A stretch of 64,000 nt of DNA from Gerris lacustris (lineage: Eukaryota; Arthropoda; Insecta; Hemiptera; Gerridae): NCBI GenBank assembly GCA_951217055.1, contig OX578281.1, positions 63,304,043-63,368,042 on the forward strand. The letters are read 5' to 3'. Positions within the stretch are counted from its first letter, which is position 1. Every line of letters starts with the position of its first letter. This document shows positions 39,601 through 50,000 of the stretch, one piece after another. A program made the position numbers and the translations under genes. The notes under the pieces were generated by a model. The model did not search any database, was not told where the DNA came from, and saw only the letters and a list, made by a program, of their open reading frames with translations.

Positions 39601-39606
39601 TTTATT
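39601..39606 (-). promoter_or_regulatory. Candidate polyadenylation signal for Rap2
   Basis: An AATAAA hexamer on the minus strand (TTTATT on plus) lies about 145 bases past the Rap2 stop codon and is among the first after it. The downstream tract is so AT-rich that many such hexamers occur by chance, so a much longer 3' UTR running left is equally possible. Confidence 0.3.
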
Positions 39607-39751
39607 TTTACCTATAAAATCTTAAAAACCGTCTCAAAAAAACATATTATTCTCCGACGAAATATGATTTCATAGAAATGACTGTTTACCTATTTACAAA
39701 TAATAATAAAGGACCTATGAGCTTATCAAAAAATTATAATAGGGGGATTAT

Positions 39752-40297
39752 CTATAGCACCGTGCAACAGCAATAGCTTTTCTTATCTTTATCCGGACTG
39801 TAATTCATTTCCCTGACTATTTCCGCGAACATTTCGTTCACGTTGGTCCTGCTTTTGGCACTGGCTTCGATGAAAGGGCAGTTCCACATCTGCGATAGAG
39901 TGCTACCCTCGATCGTGGGCACTTCCCGTTGGTGCTCCAAGTCGACCTTGTTGCCTACTAGTAATATAGGCACTCTTTCGGAACCTTTCACCCTGGTGAT
40001 CAATTCCTTCATGGATTTGATGTCTTGGAACGTCTGGTGATTGGTCAGACTGTAGACTACGACGAACCCCTGTCCGTTTTTTATGTAGAGATCGCGCATG
40101 CTGGCGAATTGTTCGGTACCTGCCGTGTCGAGAATTTCAAGTACGCAAGGTGCTCCGTCCACTTCGATCTCTTTCCTGTAGAAATCCTCGATGGTCGGGT
40201 CGTATTTCTCCATAAAACAACCAGAGACGAACTGGACGGTCAGCGCACTTTTACCAACCCCACCCGAACCGAGAACGACCACTTTGAACTCGCGCAT
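39752..40297 (-). CDS. Rap2l: Ras-related GTPase Rap2 (Rap2-like), complete single coding exon
   Basis: This 181-residue small GTPase starts [10 protein letters not shown] and has every Ras-superfamily G box. The P-loop GSGGVGKS is at residues 10-17, switch [10 protein letters not shown] at 32-40 with Thr35, and DTAGTEQF at 57-64. The Thr61 in that box marks the Rap branch, where Ras has Gln. NKVD is at 116-119 and ASAK at 145-148. Phe39 in the effector loop is the residue that separates Rap2 from Rap1. The tail ends in CCCTVL: a CAAX box with terminal Leu, which predicts geranylgeranylation, next to Cys residues that could be palmitoylated. Rap2 proteins are membrane-bound switches acting on MAP4K/TNIK-type kinases, adhesion and Hippo signalling; that is family knowledge. 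Length matches the family (about 183). The coding sequence has no intron and no disruption. The start is fixed by conservation, with stop codons in frame a short way upstream. It is transcribed away from the scramblase gene. Confidence 0.97.
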   Translation of the reverse strand: MREFKVVVLGSGGVGKSALTVQFVSGCFMEKYDPTIEDFYRKEIEVDGAPCVLEILDTAGTEQFASMRDLYIKNGQGFVVVYSLTNHQTFQDIKSMKELITRVKGSERVPILLVGNKVDLEHQREVPTIEGSTLSQMWNCPFIEASAKSRTNVNEMFAEIVREMNYSPDKDKKSYCCCTVL

Positions 40298-40480
40298 CGT
40301 TTACACTCTACCCAGACACAAGTTATTAACAAGATAATTCTCTAAGGAAACACGTGAATAAACTACGCTCGGGTAACTCTATCACATTTAGGTCACATAC
40401 ACTGAGGCGAATACGGCCGGAGCACTTCGCTTCACGCCATGTTTAGCACTTGATATTATAACCATCACTAGAGAGGACAC

Positions 40481-40500
40481 TCACGTCAGTCGCCATCTTT
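40481..40500. promoter_or_regulatory. CRE-like site followed by a YY1/Pho-type site
   Basis: TCACGTCA (reverse TGACGTGA, an ATF/CREB-type core) is followed within two bases by CGCCATCTT, whose reverse AAGATGGCG is the classic YY1 promoter element. YY1 elements of this type usually sit at or just after the transcription start and read in the direction of the gene; here that is the Rap2 direction. Site identity is by motif only. Confidence 0.45.
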
Positions 40501-40613
40501 ACCTCCGCTACGTGTGGGACGGGGGGCCGATTGCCAACTGGGGAGTAGACGGCAGCTCGGGCAGCAAGTCTACACCGGGCGGTATCTAGCGGCCGGACGA
40601 CTCAACTAAACAC

Positions 40614-40625
40614 CACGCATGCGCT
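40614..40625. promoter_or_regulatory. NRF-1/Ewg-like palindromic site
   Basis: CACGCATGCGCT matches the NRF-1 (insect Erect wing) palindrome YGCGCAYGCGCR closely on the reverse strand. It lies between the two genes in the CpG-rich core, a usual place for this factor in bidirectional promoters. Confidence 0.4.
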
Positions 40626-40983
40626 CCCCGCCCCTCAGCATTCCCCAAACAAAGCGTTTTCGCTGCTCTCAACTCTCGACCGTCCCTATTCTCGGTAATT
40701 CCTGATAACAGATTATTTTTAAACATTTTTCACAACTGTCCCCTGCTTGTACTCGACTTGTGCCGAACTGGCTTTTGAATTCTCTTAAGGTACCTAGTAT
40801 TTACTTTTCATTTCAAGTTTTGCTAACCGACGTCACAGCTTCTTTTTGCGTATTTATCAGTGGATTATTGACTCATTCATTCAAGGTCCACGCCTTGTTC
40901 TCGTCCATTTATCCTCCGTTTCTCTTACTAAATCAGTAAATAAGTGTTTGTGGTTACAGGTGCTGTAAAGCATTTCATCTTAC

Positions 40984-41032
40984 ATGTCCGGATACCCCAG
41001 TGCCCCCGGCTTCGCCCCGCCACCCTACCCAG
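40984..41032 (+). CDS. Scramblase exon 1 (start codon, PPxY motif)
   Basis: The ATG opens 16 codons plus one base, encoding [16 protein letters not shown], and then a GT donor (CAG|GTATGT) close to consensus. The PPPY tetrapeptide is a WW-domain ligand of the kind found in scramblase tails. Phase 1 joins exactly to exon 2, giving a Val codon. No other ATG nearby keeps this frame. Confidence 0.85.
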
Positions 41033-44000
41033 GTATGTTATTTGATATTTGTTTTCGTCGAATTTTGAAAATTGTCCGTTAAAAATCCAACTCCTACTCT
41101 ACCGATACACATGTTTTTGGTGTGAATTACAGGTTTTAAAGCAAGATGTTCTCACTCACAGCGAATCATTTGCTATTATTATTCTGTTTTAAGAATATCT
41201 GATGACTTTAAAGAAGCTGTACACTCATAAAACCTAACTGACTACGTATGTATGTTTGGCCAAGCCGAAGGACAACTTAACAATTCAATTTGTTACAGGT
41301 TGCTAACAAATTATCTTGGGACAGATCTGTATTTTTTTGTTTTCTGGTTGATTTAGAGAATCGTTCAGCTCATGTCCGATGTGGATCCAGCTATGAGTCA
41401 CTCTTTCTAATTCATAATATGATGTAAAATACTGTAATCTGTAATAGTTGCCTACTTTCCTCACACACTGTTCAGTTCTTCCTTTGATCCCAGTCTAATT
41501 TGTGATGTTTTTACGTTTATTTATTAACTGTCTACTAAGTGTTCTATATTAACTAAGTAATTTGAGGAAAGGAGAAAGTTAGTTATATAGTTTGTCATTT
41601 GATACTCTTGACATTGCCTGTCTCTTATCTCCTGGGTGTTTCAAACTGACATTCTTACATAAACTGTAAATTAATTGATATTAATTATTTTTGAAGACGA
41701 TTTGAACACAAAAGATGAACTTCTCTCAAGGTAAAAGATAATTGATATTGCGTCATTTTGTACTATTTTTGAATGATAATTTTAACCCTAGAAAGCTAAC
41801 GTTCTAAAGTTGATGTATTTTCCTAATGACTGTCAAATGGACGAGTATCTTATTGTATCGGATATTACTGCATTATTTACTCGTTAGGCTGTATAATAGG
41901 TTTGTTCCAACCTCCAGTTCCGAATCAGTTTCGAATTTGTCCGATATCGACGTAATGAGCATGCGCGATCATTACTCAGTTGGGAATTGATTGGTGATTC
42001 CGCCTTGTTGGGACGCTCCTAAACTCGAACCAAACTGTTTGCTGTGGTAGGTTTTAGCACTGTTATCAGAACAACTTGTTGAGTTGATCATTTATGTGAT
42101 TTTGCGTTTCTGTGCTATCAAAATTACCTAAACTTATTAATATTACAGATATGGATGAGTCAATAGTTGATGAAGATAAGTACCAGTCGCTTAAATCAGG
42201 GCCTGATTAAGATTTAGGCTAAGACGGCCTCCTAGGGGCTCGCACAAGAAGGGGGGACCACACCACAAAAATTTCATTTTCTAATGCTAATTAAGCTCGA
42301 AAGTTGGAAGTAAAACCTACATACTCATAGAGGATATGACGAAAACACATGCACACATTTTAGAAATGCTTATTTAATACATGAATTCACTATTTCATTT
42401 TGATTTACGCAATTCACAATTTTTCAGGCTTACTATGGTGAGCCAGTTTTAGTAGATTCACGGCACACACGTATTTTTATCGATATAATCCTAAATGCTC
42501 TTTTGTTTCAAAAAACAAATATTAATCTTAGTCCAGTTTACGAAAGAAATATTGCTGAAATAAATCGGATTCTTTCGATATTTGTTTGAAAATGGAATAA
42601 GTATCCAAAGTCCATTTTAGAAAATTGGTCCAATTTTAATTTTTTTCAGAAATATCTAGAAAATGTCATTATATGCACAAAAAATCATCATCGCATTCGT
42701 ACAAAAACATTTTAAATAGAAGAGTTGAATCGCAAGAAAGGAGAATAATAGGCGAGCGAAATCAAAACAAAAACAATGTAGCGGAAGGTTACGTTTTTGT
42801 TCTCCCAAACTCAAACTACTAGTCCATGCCGCCGATTGCTGACTGCTCTGACTGGTTCCAAACCAATCCGTGATTCAATCAGAGTGTGGTTGGAACAGCT
42901 GACTAACAGTCAGAGTTTGAGTTTGGGCTTTGTTGGAACGCCCTGTTCCTAATGCGCATACGTCCGACAGTTTCAAAATAGTTTGAAGTGTGCTTGGAAC
43001 AAACCTAATAAGAAATGGTTAAATTAAAATACAAAACAATTATTGCCTAATAGAACATTAGTTTAATTTATAAAAAAAAAATGAAAATAAATATATTCTA
43101 TCAAATCTTTGATTTCACATTGAACAATGTACATATCAGTCTAGGTATAGGTACCAAATGCCGGGCATTCCTTGAGTCGTCTGCTCCTGTTGCATGAAGC
43201 ATCACTGCAATAACATTCAACTTCTGGTTCCAGGCACTCGGTGAGTAGAGCAACACACTGCTAACACCTCCACCACTTGCCATATCGCTATGGAGATTAA
43301 AGCACCTATTGTATTCATACCCGTCATTCTGGCGGTGTGTTAGCTTTCTGGGGTTATTTTTAAACATACAGAAAGGAGCACATTGGGTTTCTTGAAACTG
43401 TAGTTTCAGTTTTTTGTGTCATTTATTTAAATGAGTGCAATCGAACACCAAACAAAACAGAATAATCAAAACTGAAATGATAAGCAAAACAATAAACATG
43501 AAATCACTTGCAACTTTGGTTCGAGAAACCTTACTTTTTTTGCGTGAAACATGTTTCATGAAACCAAAAGAAAATACAGTTTCAAGAAACGCTGTGTGCT
43601 CCTTTCTGTACGTTTTAAATCAACGTTTCATGTTTCATGAAACTTGTTTCTGCAGTGTGCGCAGTGCCTTAAAGTATGCTTTTTAGGGTTTCGAGGTCAC
43701 CTTAGAAACCGTTATGGTATTTGGTAGTTCGTCTGTCTGTTTGTCACATCTTGGATCAAATCTCCTGACCTATTATACTATTTACTTTTACAAGATACTC
43801 GTGGGGAAAACGATTTATGAGTGTTTCTTAATCTTACTGCTCAAAAATTAGATTTTCCGAAGCAACTCTCTAATATGAATGCAAGCTCTCATTTAAATTT
43901 TTAATTATTCACATCTCTATCTTAATATTTAATTTTGATTTTAAGATGTGACTCCTTGAGTAAAACAAATATATATTTTAGTTGTATAATCTTATTATGT

Positions 44001-47000
44001 TCAAAATAAATGAACCTTAAAATTACTTAAGTGTCTGCTTTTTTTTTTTATTAACCTTCCATTCATGTTTGTAACCTGGGGAAAAATTAAATATTTAAAA
44101 AGGTGTTTTTTTTTAACTTCAATATGTAAATAGTTAAGGTGTGCTTAACATATATCTTGTTTACATCTCAGTTTATTAAAAATACTAATTCTATTTGATT
44201 TAACTTGTTCTCATAATTTATTTGCACTTATTTACTTTTGTGCGCTCATCTCATATGAAAATATGATTTTTTTTATTATTTTTTAATTTTTTTTTTATCA
44301 TTTATTTATTTATTTATTTATTTTTTATAGTCTACAATGAGATGACATTCCATGTGTTTTAAAATGATTACTTTTCGATCTGGTAACTGATAATACTTGA
44401 AGATTTATTATTCACATTCTTCATGGTTATGGATTGTGTGAGGTTTATAAATTAAATATTTGACCCAAGAAGTGCTAGAGGGGTTCACCTTCTTTATCAA
44501 AGAATTTTTGTTATAAAATTCTACGGTAATTGGCAGGGCCGGATTTAGAGTATTTGGCCCCCTAGTCAAAAGATGTGGTGCAGGCCCCCCTACTTTTTGC
44601 TAGGACTAAATATTGGAGGGGGGATTACTCGTGGATATTATAAGAAATCAAGACCTTCAAAATAATTAATTAAGCTCTCCTAGCGCTGAAGTCTAAGTCA
44701 AATGTAAAAGTTGTTAAGCCTCATTATAAATATTTATGTAAATTTAGCTCTAATTTAGGCATATTGCGAAGCTAAACCAGCTTTTGAAATTACACTATTG
44801 AAAGTTCCGTGGGAACCATCTTATGGTTCCTTTTTTCCGTTTCCAATAGTCTTGTATATTAGTAGGCAGTGACTGCTTACATTGGTTCACTAAAATCAAC
44901 TCAAGTAGTTCAATTGCATTTTGTCAATAGCCTAGGTAAATTGAAATTAAATAATCGTAAATTAATGTATCAAATTGAAAATTTTCATAAATGTAAACAT
45001 TTTATGATTTATAAACGTATGAAAACACATTTATTTTCATAAAGGTGTTTGTCACGTCCTGTATAAATATTTAGGTTTTACTTCTTAGCTTACCGAAGGT
45101 AACGGAAGGTAACAGGTAACAGAAACACACGGAGAAACGAAAAATAAAGTCTTCTTCCTTTGTGGTATTGGCACCTAGGCAGCCGCCTATGCCTAAATCC
45201 GGCCCTGGTAATTGGACTCTAGCTTTAAGCTCTAAAGAGTACTACACTTGTAAGAGACATGTTGAACAACCACCTATACACAGTCAAGCAGGTTTATCTA
45301 TAGTGTTTTGGTTTATAAACAAGTTTATCAAACCTGAAACTTGGTACGATGACCGGTCCACAAAGCATTTTGGCTTTTCACATTAGGGTGGGTTGAAAAA
45401 ACACTTTTTTTTTTAAATCTCAACCACCGTAATTCTAAAAACATGCCAATTTAAAAATTATTTTCTAAACTAAATTAGTTAAAATAGTATTTTTTTCTCT
45501 GTCTGTTTCCCGTTGTTAATGATAATTATAATTTGATTTAAATTAAAATTTAAACTTTCCGTAGTATGAATACTACCAAAAACTTAAATTTCTAATTAAA
45601 TGTACTAGTTACAGGTACTAATTGGGTACTTTATAATTATAAGCGTTATTTCTCGGTCTAGTTCTATTATCGTAAATGCCGATTCCTTGACTTGTTGAAA
45701 AATTGAAAGCTTAATTCGGGACTAGGTATCGTTTACGACAAAGGAAATTATTCTCCAGTCTAGCTTAGTTTGCTAGAGCATCTATACTGGAAATATAGGA
45801 GGCCCGTGGTTCGAATCCCGGCGCTGGAGTCTATTTTTCTCTGTCTGTCTCCCATTTTTAATGATAATTATAATTTAAACATTCTGTAGTATGAATACTA
45901 CCAAAAACTAGTATTTTTTTGAAATTTCAAAAGTTTGAACCCCCAGGAGAAAATATAGCAATCTGATTTGGCTCAATTTTTTTTCCTCAGATTTTTCTCA
46001 TAAAACGGCAAGTTTTTATTGCCAATTTCACGTTGGTTGGGATTTTGAAAAATGTGCTTTTTGAACCCACCCTAATTCATATGGCCATAGACAATGAAAC
46101 ATGTTGTACAACCAAACTAAGTTGTACAACATTTCTCGATGTTGAGCTAAATCTCTTAGCTCAAATCAATTTTGAAAACTAAAAACATTTTCAAATGCAC
46201 TGATAGCTGTTTTATATTGCCTTTCATAATTATTGGAATGAATTTTATATTGTGTAATTTGCTTTATTTGTATGTTTATTGTGCCATATTTTTGCTTTTT
46301 ATTGTTCTGTAAGTATTTATCCACTCATTTTTTGTAAAATAGTACTTGTGGGACTGTGAAAAACAAATGTGGTATTTTCATCTGAGTTTACTTTTAATTT
46401 TATAGAAAAAGGTTAAATTAGTGTCAAATTGAACAAATATTTTCCATTCATAATGCTACTTGGGCACCAAAATCTCAAGTTCGTCACATAATTACTCTCT
46501 CACTATTTAACTATCCTTTTTGAAGATATTAATTTAAATAAAATCTTGGTGTTTTTTTTTCTGAATTATAAATATGTATTTAATCGCAAATGGGTAATTA
46601 ACATTGTTCTATGCCAACAGCTAATTAAATTTGGATTTTAATGTTAAACAATAATAGCAAATGTTTAATTCCAAATTCTTTCGCCCCTTTAAATTTGTTA
46701 TATTTAGTGAACATTCTGTTTGTTTTTTATCTAATTATTAATTTGTATTACATATTATTAATTAATCTATTATTATTAATTATTAATCTAATTATTTTTA
46801 TATTATTAATTAACATTGACCAAATCAAAATCTCAATTGAAACAGATAACTTAAAATTCTACTTCAATATTAACAAATTTGTTTTTACATTCAGTGTAGA
46901 GCCTAGTAATATGATTTTTACTCTCAATACTACGGCCTCTTAAATTCAAATTGAAAATTTAGACTATATGAAAATGATGATTTTTTTTTTTAATATAAGA

Positions 47001-50000
47001 TTTTTGTTCTCTGTTTAATATAACATTTTGATTCTCCTGTTTTTACTGTTTACAAATATAGGCAATTGGCAGAAAAAAATTGTAAGTTTTTCTCTCAATT
47101 TTACTGGAGACAGTTTAAATAAGTAATATGTATTTATAGTTAAAAAACAGAGAATAATAATAGTTGGAACTATGTAACTTGAATTATATAGCAGCACCAT
47201 AAATTTATTACTTTTTAGCATTGTTTTGTAGCTGCATACAATCACAATTTTCCGTCTGCATGTTGATGTTATTGCAATTGTAAACAATAATTTATTTGTT
47301 AACACTACTGGAAACTGCTATTGCTTCCAAGCTTACTGAAGGTAACGGAAGCTGATTGTTCTGAAGAATTAACATCTTTTGTGTCTTCTATTTTCAAAAA
47401 TTCCTAGACAGAAATCCATTTGAGATATCAGGGAACATTATTGGTTCCGTGACTGTCTGTCGCTCAATTTTTGTGAACTAAACCTATCTTTAAAACTAAT
47501 TGTCCGATTTTAATGAAATTTGGATGGTAGATCATAATTAGTCAATTGTTGGTCCCATATAAGTTTAACCTTCTATGCCCATCATTTGTTTCTCTTCCAC
47601 ATGCGTACAAACATACATTTATTTACACCTACATCTTCAAAAGTACTCATCTGATTTCTATGAAATTAGGATGATTTGTGGAAAGTAAGTAGCCCGCATA
47701 TAGCCCCAGATTAATTTCAACCATCTGCACTCTTTAAATTTTGCTTAATTGATTCTTTAATTCATATCAAAATTTTGACAGGTTTAAAAAACCGGGGGAA
47801 AATTAAATAAATTTGACAATAATAGGTTAAAAGCATAAAACATTTGAAGTATATGAAATTGGACACGAGGAAGTCTTCCACTTAGATTAGCAGACTATTT
47901 AAATAAATATAGAGTATTAAAAATTGTAAGAAATTAATGTTTACGACTAAAGTAACCTTATTATAAACTAACAAATATCAGATGACTCCTTTGTTGGAAG
48001 TCTAATTTATAGGAATACATTTACTACGTTCACACATCCATCGTTCACGGATCCATTTTCATAACAGTGACGTCACGAGTAAAACCTTCTTTCTTGTTAA
48101 CTAATATGTCTGCGAATTTTTACATTTTATTTACAAGTTATTAAAAGTTTTTACAGGTTCGTTATAGTATTAAATTTAAAAAAAAAAAAGTTTTTGCAGT
48201 TTAAAAAAAAAGAAACGGAAGCTCACGATAACAAAAAACTTAAAAAGTGGAAAAGAGTAAAATAACCTGATATCTCAATCCCCTTCACGACCTATTCATA
48301 TGAGCGTTTTGAATACGATCCCTCGTTCCGATCACGTATTTTTGGTGGAGCGGATTTAACCCAATACGATCCGTCGATCTCTGTTCATACAGCGTTTTGA
48401 ACTAGCGGATCGTTTTCAAAACGATTTGTGAACGTAGTAATTTAAAAGAAAGTTTAGGAATCAGAGCTTAATTTCATTAGACTATAGTTAAATTAATGCA
48501 TGGTATATTTTTTATTAAATGATTTTTTATAACCAAATTTTCAATGTACAATATTACAATATGTATATAAAAATCCTTATTATTTTAATTTGGCTACTAC
48601 ACTGCTACAAAGAGGCTTAAGTTAGTTTCATTGGAGATTTTGTATACTTTCTCTTTCTGAATAAAATTCTAAGAGGTTTATAGGTTTTTTTGTTCATGAA
48701 TTGATGGTTCTGAAGATTCTCTCTTAATGCCGGAAGCATCTTCAAAGAGTGGACTTGTTGTTTATTAAAGGTAACATGTGAACCCAAATACCACTTGGCT
48801 CTCTATTCACATTGTATCTTTAACCCTAGAACGCTAACCTGGAGTCAAAATGACTCCCATTTATTTTTTAAGTACGAATGCACGGTGTCTGTAAAACACA
48901 GAACTCCCACATCTCAGCTATGCTATCTCCCACCCTTGAATGACCCTTCTACACTTCTATCAGTTCCACATTCAGATTCTAAAGATGACATATCGTTTGT
49001 TTTTCTGCAGTCACGGAGTCATTTTGACTCCTGTTTACTCTTACATTTACATTATTTGTGGGTAATTTTGACGCAGATTAGTATTAACAGCCAACAGCCT
49101 AATCTAATAAGTATTATTATTTATTTGGCCATTTTAAATCTTATAAATTAGGTATTATATAACTTTTAATTGAATAATTATTACTAATTAAAGGTAATAT
49201 CATTGTAATTTATTCATTTATAAGTATAAATTGTTATATTTCTTTGTCTTTATATGTCTAAATTATATAAAGTTAATAGAATATGAATATAGTCAAATAA
49301 TGGAGAAAAAATACAATGATCCAAACGAGATTTATCGCTTGATGAAGGAAATGACTGATTCAGATACCCATTATGAAAAAGAGCGTATTCAACAATAATG
49401 GTGACGCTTGTGATTTGGACCCTGATTTGAAAATAGAAAATGCCTTTTTTGATCCCATCAGCGATGATGAGGAAAATTATAAATTAATTGAAACAATTTA
49501 CGAAATAGAAAAACCAAAGGAAAGGAAAGAAAAAAGCTACATAAAAGAAAAAAGTAAATAAAACCACTCCGGTAGATAACAATACCGGATATGTACGAGT
49601 AGTCCAGATTGAAAAACCGGAATTAAAAGGAAAAAATGTTTTTTTATGGCAAACAAAGCACCCAAGTGTCCCATCAACTAGCACTAAAACGTGTTAAAAA
49701 ATACATTATACACATTTGGCCTTTATATTTAATAAAACTGGGTATAATAGATCAGGGAGTCAATATGACTCAAGATTAGTCATAATAGGTTAAAAAGTAT
49801 GGTTAGCGTTCTAGGGTTAAATAAGCTAAGTAAACGCCTGGAGATGCTCCGGGTATTGGTAGGGAAATATAGAGATCATCAATCATCATGGCAGGGGCCA
49901 CCTGTTGAATCTAAAACTTTACTGTAACACCCAGAGTAAGAAACATAATCACTTAAGTAAAAAGACAAAATCATTTGCTATTGTTTGTAGTTTTGGGAAT

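Larger units (their letters stand above)
40298..40983. promoter_or_regulatory. Shared divergent promoter region of Rap2 and scramblase
   Basis: This interval separates the divergent start codons of Rap2 (minus) and scramblase (plus). Its middle, about 40480-40690, is GC- and CpG-rich, in sharp contrast to the AT-rich surroundings. It must hold both 5' UTRs. A possible 5' UTR intron acceptor for scramblase (TTACAG followed by GTG) sits just before its ATG at about 40959. Individual sites are listed separately. No TATA box stands out, which fits a housekeeping-type dispersed promoter. Transcription starts are not visible. Confidence 0.7.
45383..46073. mobile_element. TIR element with GGGTGGGTT ends, host of a nested retroelement
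   Basis: The ends TTAGGGTGGGTTGAAAAA and TTTTTGAACCCACCCTAA are inverted repeats next to TA dinucleotides. The element is interrupted at 45497-45908. Without that insertion it is about 270 bp. Confidence 0.75.

Noticed and set aside
39843..40345. Plus-strand open frames over Rap2
   Set aside because: They are antisense to a fully conserved GTPase and encode no domain.
43101..43367. Minus-strand 88-codon frame as a gene
   Set aside because: No recognised domain, no splice context, next to a foldback; may be transposon debris but nothing supports a family.
45754..45828. A functional tRNA-Ser(GGA) gene
   Set aside because: T-stem and acceptor mismatches, extra bases in the anticodon arm, no long variable arm, and location inside a repeat-bounded retroelement.
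48795..49151. 118-codon frame at the left end of the piggyBac-like element
   Set aside because: It runs through the terminal inverted repeat and the GAGTCA palindromes and has no piggyBac motif.
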